Positions 1 to 5,891 of a stretch of 5,891 bases of DNA are shown here, piece after piece. The translations under genes were made by a program, and so were the position numbers. Within the stretch, counting starts at the first letter, position 1, and each line of letters begins with the position of its first letter. Location of the stretch: the NCBI GenBank assembly GCA_002730675.1, contig PCAV01000075.1, positions 5,904 to 11,794 of the forward strand. The letters are read 5' to 3'. Under the pieces are notes generated by a model. The model did no database searches. It was not told the DNA's origin and was given only the letters and a program-made list of their open reading frames with translations. The DNA is from Rhodospirillaceae bacterium (GTDB taxonomy: Bacteria; Pseudomonadota; Alphaproteobacteria; Thalassobaculales; Thalassobaculaceae).

Positions 1-586
1 CATAAAGCCGTGCTCCCTCTGTTTCTGCCACATAGAGTGTCTTCTCGTCATGGGACAGACCTATCCCATTTGGTGTGGTAATCGGCTGTATGACTTCACG
101 TATTTCACTCCCATCGGCACGTGCCCAGTATACTGCTCCTCTATCCATGTCTCTATCACGAGCTTTCCCAAGGTCAGTGAACCACATATTTCCAGATTTA
201 TCGAAAACTAAATCGTTTGGGCCATTTAATCGGTTCTCTCCACAAGTATCGTATAATCTCTCTACTTTACCCGTTTCTAAATCAACTCTTTCTATTCTTC
301 CAGTGACATAGTCGTCTGACTGGCCTATAGGTCTCAAATAGCCTGAAGAGGCATCTTTTTCCCAATTGAAGCCGCCATTGTTACAAATGTAACAGGCGCC
401 ATCTGGTCCGATAGCCGCCCCATTTGGTCCTCCTCCAAGGTCCGCTATTACCTCTTTTTTACCTGTTTTTTGGACACGAGTGAGTGTGCCGCGTGCTATT
501 TCCACCAGTATAATTGAACCGTCGGGCATGGCTATTGGCCCTTCTGGAAATTGTAAACCCTCGGTGATAGCTTGTAATGACTTCAT
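1..586 (-). CDS. SMP-30/gluconolactonase family protein, 3' end missing (cut by window edge)
   Basis: The visible part is the first 195 residues, with the C-terminus beyond base 1. It is a six-bladed beta-propeller of the SMP-30/gluconolactonase/LRE-like family; such enzymes hydrolyse lactones (often sugar lactones) using one divalent metal ion. Family marks seen: FPEGP at 13-17, where E15 is the expected first metal ligand; GPNDLVFDKSGNMWFTD at 122-138 with ligand N124; and TPNGIGLSHDEKTLYVAET at 171-189 with ligand N173. The fourth ligand, an Asp in a PDG motif, should lie off the window. No signal peptide is visible, so the protein is probably cytoplasmic. The start is ATG at 586, preceded by AGGAG at 593-597 with 6 nt spacing. 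The gene is divergent from a second, more distant family member at 753. The family call is firm; the substrate is unknown. Confidence 0.9.
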   Translation of the reverse strand, partial: MKSLQAITEGLQFPEGPIAMPDGSIILVEIARGTLTRVQKTGKKEVIADLGGGPNGAAIGPDGACYICNNGGFNWEKDASSGYLRPIGQSDDYVTGRIERVDLETGKVERLYDTCGENRLNGPNDLVFDKSGNMWFTDLGKARDRDMDRGAVYWARADGSEIREVIQPITTPNGIGLSHDEKTLYVAETEGARLY

Positions 587-592
587 TCAACT

Positions 593-597
593 CTCCT
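593..597 (-). promoter_or_regulatory. Ribosome binding site of the leftward lactonase gene
   Basis: AGGAG on the minus strand lies 6 nt before the ATG at 586 and fixes that start. Another ATG at 600-598 overlaps this site, but it opens a five-codon frame whose TGA overlaps the real start codon. That ATG is not a usable start for the lactonase. Confidence 0.75.
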
Positions 598-740
598 CAT
601 CAAGTTGGTATATGTTTGATGTTACATGAGTTATCTGGGGAAGAAATAGTTATTGGAACCAGAAAATTGAAGTTGAAGTTTAACCACTCTAATAACTAAA
701 CTTTTAACATTATTTTACGTAGTTCTGAAATTATGTGCGT

Positions 741-746
741 GAGGGG
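741..746 (+). promoter_or_regulatory. Ribosome binding site that selects the ATG at 753
   Basis: GAGGGG lies 6 nt before the ATG at 753. A longer reading frame could begin at the GTG at 735, but the Shine-Dalgarno-like sequence would then be inside the gene and nothing similar precedes 735. The downstream ATG is therefore preferred. Confidence 0.7.
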
Positions 747-752
747 ATTAGT

Positions 753-1727
753 ATGGGATTCTTTTTAACAAAAGATGACTTTGTTTTTCAAGGACATAAT
801 TTACGTCGTCCAGAGTGTGTTTTGGCAACGAAGTCAGGAGATATCTTTGCGAGCCATGCAGCAGGCAGGGGCGGTATAGCTCACATTGACGTCAATGGGA
901 GTACGAATTTTATTATGGCCACAGCAGGTGATATCCCGGACGACTTCATCCCTAATGGCTACTCTTTAATGCCAGATGGTTCTTTTTTAATAGCCAACGT
1001 TGGGAATGATGGTGGTGTTTATATATTAAATAGAGACGGGACGTTAGTTCCCTTTTTATTGGAAATTGATGGGATAAAGCTTCCCGCTTGTAATTTTGCT
1101 AATAGAGACGCATTAGGAAGGATTTGGATATCCGTCAGTACATGGGCAAGAAATCGCGATGAATCTTTCAAAAAGGATGTCGCAGACGGTGTAATAATAC
1201 TAGTTGATAATAGAGGGCCCCGCGTAGCCGCACAGGGTATAGGGTTTACAAATGAAAATAAGGTTGATCCTTCAGGGCAATGGCTTTTCGTCCATGAGAC
1301 AATGGGAAGGTCGATTTGCAGGTTCCGAATCAATGGTGATGGTGAACTAGGTGATAAAGAAGTATATGCAGAATATGGTCCCGGCGTTTTCCCAGATGGC
1401 TTTGAGTTTGATGCTGAAGGTGGTATTTGGTGTACTAGTGTCGTAAGCAACCGAATAATAAGAATTGATAAGAATGGCGAACAAGTAACGGTATTCGATG
1501 AAGGTGATGAAGAAACCACTTCCAGGGCGGAGGCTGCCTATCAAAATGACACTTATACGAGAGCGCACTTGAAGGCTGGTGATAAAAGCATACTCGGAAA
1601 TTGTGCGAGCATTGGATTTGGCGGTCATGATCTGAAGACATGTTTCATTGGCTCTTTAGCATCTGATAGAATAGCGAGTTTTCGCTCCCCCGTCGCCGGG
1701 GTCGTGCCACCTCATTGGAACTTTTAA
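753..1727 (+). CDS. SMP-30/gluconolactonase family protein (divergent member)
   Basis: This is a complete 324-residue beta-propeller protein of the SMP-30/gluconolactonase/LRE-like family, predicted to be a metal-dependent lactone hydrolase. All four metal-ligand positions can be assigned by family spacing: E21 (in RRPEC), N114 (eight residues before G122 in NFANRDALG), N167 (eight before G175 in NENKVDPSG) and D215 (in FPDGFEFDAEGGIW). Repeated blade motifs of the MPDGSFLIAN type (73-82) support the propeller fold. The usual PEGP and PND contexts are replaced by PEC and ACNF, so it belongs to a subgroup distant from the neighbouring leftward gene. No signal peptide or membrane segment is seen. 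The CoA-transferase gene follows after 32 bp on the same strand, probably as an operon. The substrate is unknown; other functions described for this fold, such as organophosphate hydrolysis, cannot be excluded. Confidence 0.85.
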   Translation: MGFFLTKDDFVFQGHNLRRPECVLATKSGDIFASHAAGRGGIAHIDVNGSTNFIMATAGDIPDDFIPNGYSLMPDGSFLIANVGNDGGVYILNRDGTLVPFLLEIDGIKLPACNFANRDALGRIWISVSTWARNRDESFKKDVADGVIILVDNRGPRVAAQGIGFTNENKVDPSGQWLFVHETMGRSICRFRINGDGELGDKEVYAEYGPGVFPDGFEFDAEGGIWCTSVVSNRIIRIDKNGEQVTVFDEGDEETTSRAEAAYQNDTYTRAHLKAGDKSILGNCASIGFGGHDLKTCFIGSLASDRIASFRSPVAGVVPPHWNF

Positions 1728-1759
1728 ATCTTTATTACTCTATTAAATAGGATGTCACG

Positions 1760-2905
1760 ATGGCACTTTCGGGAATACGCGTTATCGATTTAACAAGAAT
1801 ATTAGCAGGCCCGTTTTGCACCTTGATGTTGGCCGATATGGGAGCCGAAGTTATTAAAATTGAGCCTCCAAAAGGCGATCCCGTCAGACAGCAAGGTATC
1901 GTCAAAAATGGACTAAGCTGGTATTTTGCCCAGTTCAATAGGAACAAGAAGTCGGTTGTTTTGGACCTTTACTCCGAAGAAGGAAAAAAATACTTGGAAC
2001 TTCTATTGGAAACGGCCGATGTGTTGGTGGAAAATTACAGGCCCGGTGTACTAGCGAAAATGGGTTTTCCACGGGAACGTTTGGAGGAGATAAATCCGAA
2101 ATTAATTCACGCAAGCGTAAATGGATATGGATCGACCGGTCCCTACGTGGACAGGCCCTCTTTTGATTTTATAGCGCAAGCTATGAGCGGGTTCATGAGT
2201 GTTAATGGCTCGCACGAAGGAGAGCCGATGCGAGCTGCGCCGCCAATGAGTGACTTGATAGCTGGTCTGTATGCAGCATTTGGCGTTGTAACCGCACTTC
2301 AAGCCCGCCATCGGACTGGGAGAGGTCAAACTGTCGAGTCAAGTTTAACAAATGGTCTAATAAGTATGATGGCATACTTGTCCGCAGAATATTTTGCTAC
2401 TGGAATTATCCCTTCAAGGACGGGTAATAACCATCCGATTGCATCGCCATATGGTTTGTTTCGGGCGAATGATGGCAGAGTTGCAGTAGCACCCTCCAAT
2501 GATGTATTTGTGAAGCGATTTCTCACTGTATTAGATTTAGACTATCTTCTTGATGAGGATAAGTTTTGCACGAATGACCAGCGCATGAAAAATCGTGATG
2601 AGTTATTGGAAATAATAAACAAGGTGACAGAAAAACAATCAGTGGATCATTGGATTAAGGTTATAAATGAGGCGGGGTGTCCATGTGGCAGGACAATGGA
2701 CTTAAAGGAAGTGTTCGAGGATCCTCAAGTCTTGGCACAGGAAATGATGCTAGAGGTTGACCATCCGGGTAGGGGTCCTGTGAAGATGACCGGGTTTCCA
2801 GTTAAATTATCAGAAACACCCGCAAAGGTACATCGTCCAACCCCTGAACTTGGTGCTCACACGTCTGCAGTCTTGGGATCACTGAAGCCTAGGAAAAGTG
2901 ATTGA
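1760..2905 (+). CDS. CaiB/BaiF family (class III) CoA-transferase
   Basis: This 381-residue protein has the usual length and full architecture of class III CoA-transferases, which move CoA between carboxylic acids through an aspartyl-CoA thioester and work as interlocked dimers. Marks seen: GIRVIDLTRILAGPF at 5-19, DMGAEVIKIEPPKGDPVR at 26-43, NRNKKSVVLDL at 60-70, DVLVENYRPG at 87-96, SVNGYGSTGPY at 119-129, and PPMSDLIAG at 161-169, where D165 aligns with the catalytic Asp169 of formyl-CoA transferase. RHRTGRGQ (183-190) follows as expected. L15 stands where oxalate-specific formyl-CoA transferase has Gln17, so this is probably not that enzyme. The start ATG has AGGA at 1749-1752, 7 nt upstream. 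It likely shares a transcript with the upstream lactonase. Donor and acceptor acids cannot be read from the sequence; racemase-type relatives in the superfamily are a less likely alternative. Confidence 0.93.
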   Translation: MALSGIRVIDLTRILAGPFCTLMLADMGAEVIKIEPPKGDPVRQQGIVKNGLSWYFAQFNRNKKSVVLDLYSEEGKKYLELLLETADVLVENYRPGVLAKMGFPRERLEEINPKLIHASVNGYGSTGPYVDRPSFDFIAQAMSGFMSVNGSHEGEPMRAAPPMSDLIAGLYAAFGVVTALQARHRTGRGQTVESSLTNGLISMMAYLSAEYFATGIIPSRTGNNHPIASPYGLFRANDGRVAVAPSNDVFVKRFLTVLDLDYLLDEDKFCTNDQRMKNRDELLEIINKVTEKQSVDHWIKVINEAGCPCGRTMDLKEVFEDPQVLAQEMMLEVDHPGRGPVKMTGFPVKLSETPAKVHRPTPELGAHTSAVLGSLKPRKSD

Positions 2906-2921
2906 GCTTTTAATTTAGACG

Positions 2922-4724
2922 TTAGCTATCACCCATCTTAAGTGCTTCGATAAAGGCGGATTGCGGGATATCAACACGTCCAAATTGGCGCATTTTTTTC
3001 TTACCCTTTTTTTGTTTTTCTAGGAGTTTTCTTTTTCTGGAAACATCCCCGCCATAGCATTTAGCTGTTACGTCTTTCCGCATAGCGCTAATTGTTTCTC
3101 GCGCGATAATCTTGCCCCCTATTGCTGCTTGCACTGGGATTTTAAAGAGTTGCCGGGGTATTAAATCCTTAAGGCGGGCGCATAATTCTCGTCCTCGTGT
3201 TTCCGCTTGTGAAGCGTGAACCACCATGGATAGAGCGTCAACTGGCTCCGCATTCACTAACACGCTCATACGAACTAAATCGCCTGTAATGTAATTGTCC
3301 ATTTGGTAATCAAAACTAGCATATCCACGTGAAATAGATTTAAGTCGATCATAGAAGTCGAAGACAACCTCGTTTAGTGGCAATTTATAAACGACCATTG
3401 CCCGAGCACCTACATATGTCAGTTCTACCTGCTCTCCTCGACGTTCGGTACATAGCGATAGTATAGGGCCCAAAAATTCGTCTGGAACAAATATAGTAGC
3501 TTTGATCCATGGTTCCTCAATATTGTTGATTTTCACAACATCGGGCATATCGGATGGATTATGGAGTTGTAATGTTTCACCAGAATTCATGTTGATTTTG
3601 TAGACAACACTTGGTGCGGTTGTAATAAGATCTAAATCAAATTCTCTCTCTAAACGTTCTTGGATAATCTCGAGGTGCAGAAGACCTAAAAAGCCGCAGC
3701 GAAATCCAAACCCAAGTGCTGCAGAAGTTTCTGCTTCAAAAGAGAAACTAGCGTCATTTAACCGGAGCCGTTCTAAGCTTTCCCTTAATTGTTCGTAGTC
3801 CGCTGCATCGATTGGAAAAAGTCCGCAAAACACAACAGGTACACTTGGTTTGAAACCATCTAGAGGGACAGATGTTGGATACCTATCCTCGGTAATAGTG
3901 TCGCCCACCTGTGTGTCCGCAACTGTTTTAATGGCGGCTGTAAAGAAACCTAGTTGGCCCGACCCGAGACTTTCTACCTCTGTCAGTTTTGGTGTAAATA
4001 CGCCCACTCTATCAACTAAGTGCGTTGCGCCAGTTTGCATCATACGGATTTTCGTGCCCTTTTTTATTGTTCCATCGTACACTCTTATAAGGGCGATGAC
4101 GCCTAGGTACGCGTCATACCAAGAATCAACGAGCAACGCCTTCAAAGGCCCTTCCTCGTCTCCTACTGGCGGAGGTAACTTTTCAACTAATGCCTCGAGG
4201 ACCGCCTTTATATTCAAGCCAGTTTTTGCAGAAATTTCGACCGCTTCTGAAGCATCTAAACCGATGACCTCTTCTATTTGATTTCGTACTCTTTCAGGCT
4301 CAGCGGCCGGAAGATCAACCTTGTTTAACACCGGTATGATTTCGTGATCAGCATCGATTGCCTGATATACGTTTGCTAATGTTTGTGCTTCAACGCCTTG
4401 GCTCGCATCCACTACAAGTAGAGAGCCCTCACATGCTGAGAGTGACCGGCTGACTTCATATGAAAAATCTACATGGCCTGGCGTATCCATTAAGTTTAGC
4501 TCGTAGATATCACCATCCTTAGCGGTAAACTTTAGTTGGACTGATTGCGCTTTAATCGTGATTCCGCGTTCTCGCTCAATATCCATAGAGTCGAGAACTT
4601 GTTCTTTCATTTCTCGTTCAGAAAGTCCGTCGCACACTTGGATAAGACGATCAGCAAGTGTAGACTTCCCGTGATCTATGTGGGCTATTATTGCAAAATT
4701 TCTTATTTTGGAGAGATTACCCAT
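2922..4724 (-). CDS. lepA: Elongation factor 4 (LepA), translational GTPase
   Basis: This is a complete 600-residue EF4/LepA, about the length of the E. coli protein (599). It is a ribosome-bound GTPase linked to back-translocation and to translation or 30S biogenesis under stress; it is soluble and partly membrane-associated. The G-domain motifs are intact: AHIDHGKST (14-22), RGITIK (53-58), DTPGH (80-84, with the catalytic His), NKVD (134-137) and SAKTG (165-169). The LepA-specific C-terminal domain is present, with [20 protein letters not shown] and then a lysine-rich stretch ending in [10 protein letters not shown]. The [10 protein letters not shown] segment fits alphaproteobacterial orthologues. 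I see no clear Shine-Dalgarno sequence before the ATG at 4724, though the [11 protein letters not shown]-terminus fits the family. pheA lies 67 nt upstream on the same strand, so co-transcription is possible. E. coli lepA instead precedes lepB; here the downstream gene is convergent. Confidence 0.98.
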   Translation of the reverse strand: MGNLSKIRNFAIIAHIDHGKSTLADRLIQVCDGLSEREMKEQVLDSMDIERERGITIKAQSVQLKFTAKDGDIYELNLMDTPGHVDFSYEVSRSLSACEGSLLVVDASQGVEAQTLANVYQAIDADHEIIPVLNKVDLPAAEPERVRNQIEEVIGLDASEAVEISAKTGLNIKAVLEALVEKLPPPVGDEEGPLKALLVDSWYDAYLGVIALIRVYDGTIKKGTKIRMMQTGATHLVDRVGVFTPKLTEVESLGSGQLGFFTAAIKTVADTQVGDTITEDRYPTSVPLDGFKPSVPVVFCGLFPIDAADYEQLRESLERLRLNDASFSFEAETSAALGFGFRCGFLGLLHLEIIQERLEREFDLDLITTAPSVVYKINMNSGETLQLHNPSDMPDVVKINNIEEPWIKATIFVPDEFLGPILSLCTERRGEQVELTYVGARAMVVYKLPLNEVVFDFYDRLKSISRGYASFDYQMDNYITGDLVRMSVLVNAEPVDALSMVVHASQAETRGRELCARLKDLIPRQLFKIPVQAAIGGKIIARETISAMRKDVTAKCYGGDVSRKRKLLEKQKKGKKKMRQFGRVDIPQSAFIEALKMGDS

Positions 4725-4791
4725 GGTTCGAACTTACTATCTCAAAAGTTGTAAAAAAGTTCTAAAAGATCTGATTTGAAAGGGCTCTGTG

Positions 4792-5682
4792 TCATGAGCT
4801 AGTGGTTGCCGTGCTAATATTGTTTTCCCTAAATGGGTGGGAGGGATACGTTCCTAGAACTTGCACAGCTCCTTCCGGGCAGAAGAATTGCAATTCTTCG
4901 AGAGCTAGCTTCATGGCAGGCTCGTTAGGGTGTCCGTCAGCGTCGACGTAAAACTGTGCAGCAGCGAATGAACCGCCTATCATGTAAGATTCAAGTTTAG
5001 TTAGGTTAATCCCATTAGTGGCAAATCCACCAAGTGCTTTGTAGAGTGCTGCTGGTACGCTCCTTACTTTGAAGATAATCGTGGTTATGCATCTAACGCT
5101 GTTGAGGTCTGGCACAATTGGTTCCCTCCCCATGATTAACATCCGCGTAGTATTATGATCAGCGTCTTCAACACTTTCTCTCAATATTTCCAGTCCATAA
5201 ATCTCGGCGGCAAGCCGTGGTCCGATTGCGCCTATTTTGGGGTTTTTCCTCTCGGAAACATCTCGTGCTGCGCCGGCTGTGTCTGGGTGCTGAACTGGTT
5301 TAGCAGATAACTCTTGTAATAATCTCCTCGACTGACCTAGCGCGTGCACATGGCTATGTATTTCTTCCAATTCTTCCGGTTTTGCGCCCTTTAATCCCAG
5401 CAGCATGGCATTTATTCTTTGGAAATGCTCGTCTACAATATAAAGCCCGGATCCCGGTAACAGATGGTGAATGTCCGCAACTCTACCAGCAACAGAGTTT
5501 TCCACTGGTACCATAGCGAATGTCGCTCGTTTTTCCTGAACTGCGGCGAGCATCTCTTCAAAACTATGACACGGAAGTACAGCGAGCTCCGGCCTAGCTT
5601 CTATACACGCCATATGAGAGTTGGCACCGAGCTCGCCTTGGAAAGCTATAATGTCTTTTGCTTCTGTCACAAATTTAACCAC
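4792..5682 (-). CDS. pheA: Prephenate dehydratase, monofunctional, with C-terminal ACT domain
   Basis: This 296-residue enzyme converts prephenate to phenylpyruvate in phenylalanine synthesis. The catalytic prephenate dehydratase domain spans about residues 10-190: IAFQGELGANSH (12-23), VPVENSVAGRVADIHHLL (58-75), IGAIGPRLAAEIYGL (150-164) and HNTTRM (176-181). An ACT regulatory domain follows (about 197-280), including NLTKLESYM (226-234), which is expected to bind phenylalanine for feedback inhibition. There is no chorismate mutase domain, unlike the fused E. coli PheA, as is usual in alphaproteobacteria. The classical ACT motifs GALV and ESRP read AALY (211-214) and ESYM (231-234), and the catalytic TRF reads TRM (179-181). 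The start is GTG at 5682, 3 nt after the kdsB stop, without a clear ribosome binding site, which suggests translational coupling. A second in-frame GTG at 5670 is a possible start. The function call is strong; the exact start is not. Confidence 0.95.
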   Translation of the reverse strand: MVKFVTEAKDIIAFQGELGANSHMACIEARPELAVLPCHSFEEMLAAVQEKRATFAMVPVENSVAGRVADIHHLLPGSGLYIVDEHFQRINAMLLGLKGAKPEELEEIHSHVHALGQSRRLLQELSAKPVQHPDTAGAARDVSERKNPKIGAIGPRLAAEIYGLEILRESVEDADHNTTRMLIMGREPIVPDLNSVRCITTIIFKVRSVPAALYKALGGFATNGINLTKLESYMIGGSFAAAQFYVDADGHPNEPAMKLALEELQFFCPEGAVQVLGTYPSHPFRENNISTATTSS

Positions 5683-5685
5683 TTG

Positions 5686-5891
5686 TTATTGTAATAGCAC
5701 TTTAGCTTTTTCTAAATCTTCCGGAGTATCGACACCAAAGGGTACGGTGTCAACGAGGGCAACATCAATTCTTATCCCATTTTCTAATGCTCTTAACTGC
5801 TCTAATTTCTCCTGCTGTTCCAGACGAGATATGGGAAGTTTTACAAAACGTTCAAGAGCGCGTCTTCTGTAGGTGTAAAGGCCGATGTGGT
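5686..5891 (-). CDS. kdsB: 3-deoxy-manno-octulosonate cytidylyltransferase (CMP-KDO synthetase), C-terminal fragment
   Basis: Only the last 67 residues and the stop codon (TAA, 5688-5686) are in the window; the 5' part lies beyond base 5891. The fragment begins [19 protein letters not shown], continues [16 protein letters not shown] and [10 protein letters not shown], and ends with [12 protein letters not shown]. These are the conserved C-terminal motifs of KdsB, including the [13 protein letters not shown] helix and the GVDTPEDL signature. KdsB activates KDO with CTP in the cytoplasm to give CMP-KDO for the inner core of lipopolysaccharide. It is the first visible gene of the leftward kdsB-pheA-lepA block; pheA begins 3 nt after its stop. 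The kdsB-pheA adjacency is common in alphaproteobacteria. A glycosyl- or cytidylyltransferase of another kind is unlikely given the motif match. Confidence 0.93.
   Translation of the reverse strand, partial: HIGLYTYRRRALERFVKLPISRLEQQEKLEQLRALENGIRIDVALVDTVPFGVDTPEDLEKAKVLLQ

Larger units (their letters stand above)
587..752. promoter_or_regulatory. Divergent intergenic region carrying the promoters of both lactonase genes
   Basis: This AT-rich 166-bp stretch separates two genes transcribed outward, so it should hold a promoter for each. The best rightward candidate I can see is TTGAAG (667-672), 17 nt, then TAATAA (690-695), which has a reasonable -35 box but a poor -10 box. The hexamer TTGAAG occurs twice in tandem (667-678). 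An 8-bp inverted repeat, TAGTTATT (647-654) and AATAACTA (691-698), flanks it and could be an operator, but a repeat this short can arise by chance in AT-rich DNA. I found no convincing leftward promoter boxes. The region's role is inferred from gene orientation. Confidence 0.5.

Noticed and set aside
75..311. Open frame of 78 codons on the plus strand
   Set aside because: It lies wholly inside the leftward lactonase gene, whose minus-strand translation has clear family motifs. The plus-strand peptide has no recognisable features.
583..600. Five-codon upstream frame overlapping the leftward lactonase start
   Set aside because: Its ATG is part of the ribosome binding region of the real gene and it encodes only five residues. 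It is more simply explained as chance.
735..752. Six-codon N-terminal extension of the rightward lactonase from a GTG start
   Set aside because: The only good ribosome binding site (741-746) lies inside this extension and is correctly spaced for the ATG at 753.
1019..1519. Minus-strand open frame of 166 codons opposite the 753-1727 gene
   Set aside because: The translation is low in complexity and rich in Ser, Pro and Ile, as expected for a complement frame. The plus strand encodes a full propeller protein with ordered metal ligands.
3850..4281. Plus-strand open frame of 143 codons inside lepA
   Set aside because: It is antisense to a strongly conserved coding region, shows no domain and has no convincing ribosome binding site. 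It is a shadow of lepA.
4725..4800. Possible intrinsic terminator after pheA
   Set aside because: The only hairpin found is a 4-bp GCTC/GAGC stem just after the pheA stop region, without a proper T run next to it. It is too weak to call, and read-through into lepA is as likely.

Overview
The window looks like a piece of a free-living alphaproteobacterial chromosome with fairly low GC, judged by eye at a little over 40%. The evidence is the protein sequences. LepA and PheA carry residue patterns I associate with alphaproteobacterial orthologues, such as [10 protein letters not shown] in LepA and TKLESYM in the ACT domain of PheA. The kdsB-pheA gene order is also common in that class. I cannot name a genus. 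A retained phenylalanine pathway and a KDO (LPS inner core) gene argue for a Gram-negative organism that is not a reduced parasite.

Layout. The left half (1-2905) is an accessory, probably catabolic block. It has two SMP-30/gluconolactonase-type beta-propeller genes transcribed away from each other across a 166-bp intergenic region (587-752). The leftward gene runs off the window. The rightward gene (753-1727) is followed after 32 bp by a class III (CaiB/BaiF) CoA-transferase gene (1760-2905), so these two probably form an operon. The right half (2922-5891) is core genome on the minus strand, read from right to left: the 3' end of kdsB, then pheA (3 nt after the kdsB stop), then lepA (67 nt after pheA). 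The two halves converge with only 16 bp between the CoA-transferase and lepA stop codons.

How the genes may work together. The lactonases would hydrolyse sugar-acid or other lactones, and the CoA-transferase would activate a carboxylic acid as its CoA thioester. A lactone -> hydroxy acid -> acyl-CoA route is plausible, but it is inferred from adjacency and no substrate can be read from the sequence. The core block combines LPS precursor synthesis (KdsB), phenylalanine synthesis (PheA) and a translation GTPase (LepA/EF4). These are linked by chromosomal order, not by pathway.

I saw no tRNA, rRNA, CRISPR array, insertion sequence, riboswitch or convincing intrinsic terminator. I did not find an undescribed system. 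The most useful leads are the lactonase/CoA-transferase locus and a TRM variant of the normally TRF catalytic motif in PheA. No stretch longer than 300 bp lacks a gene.
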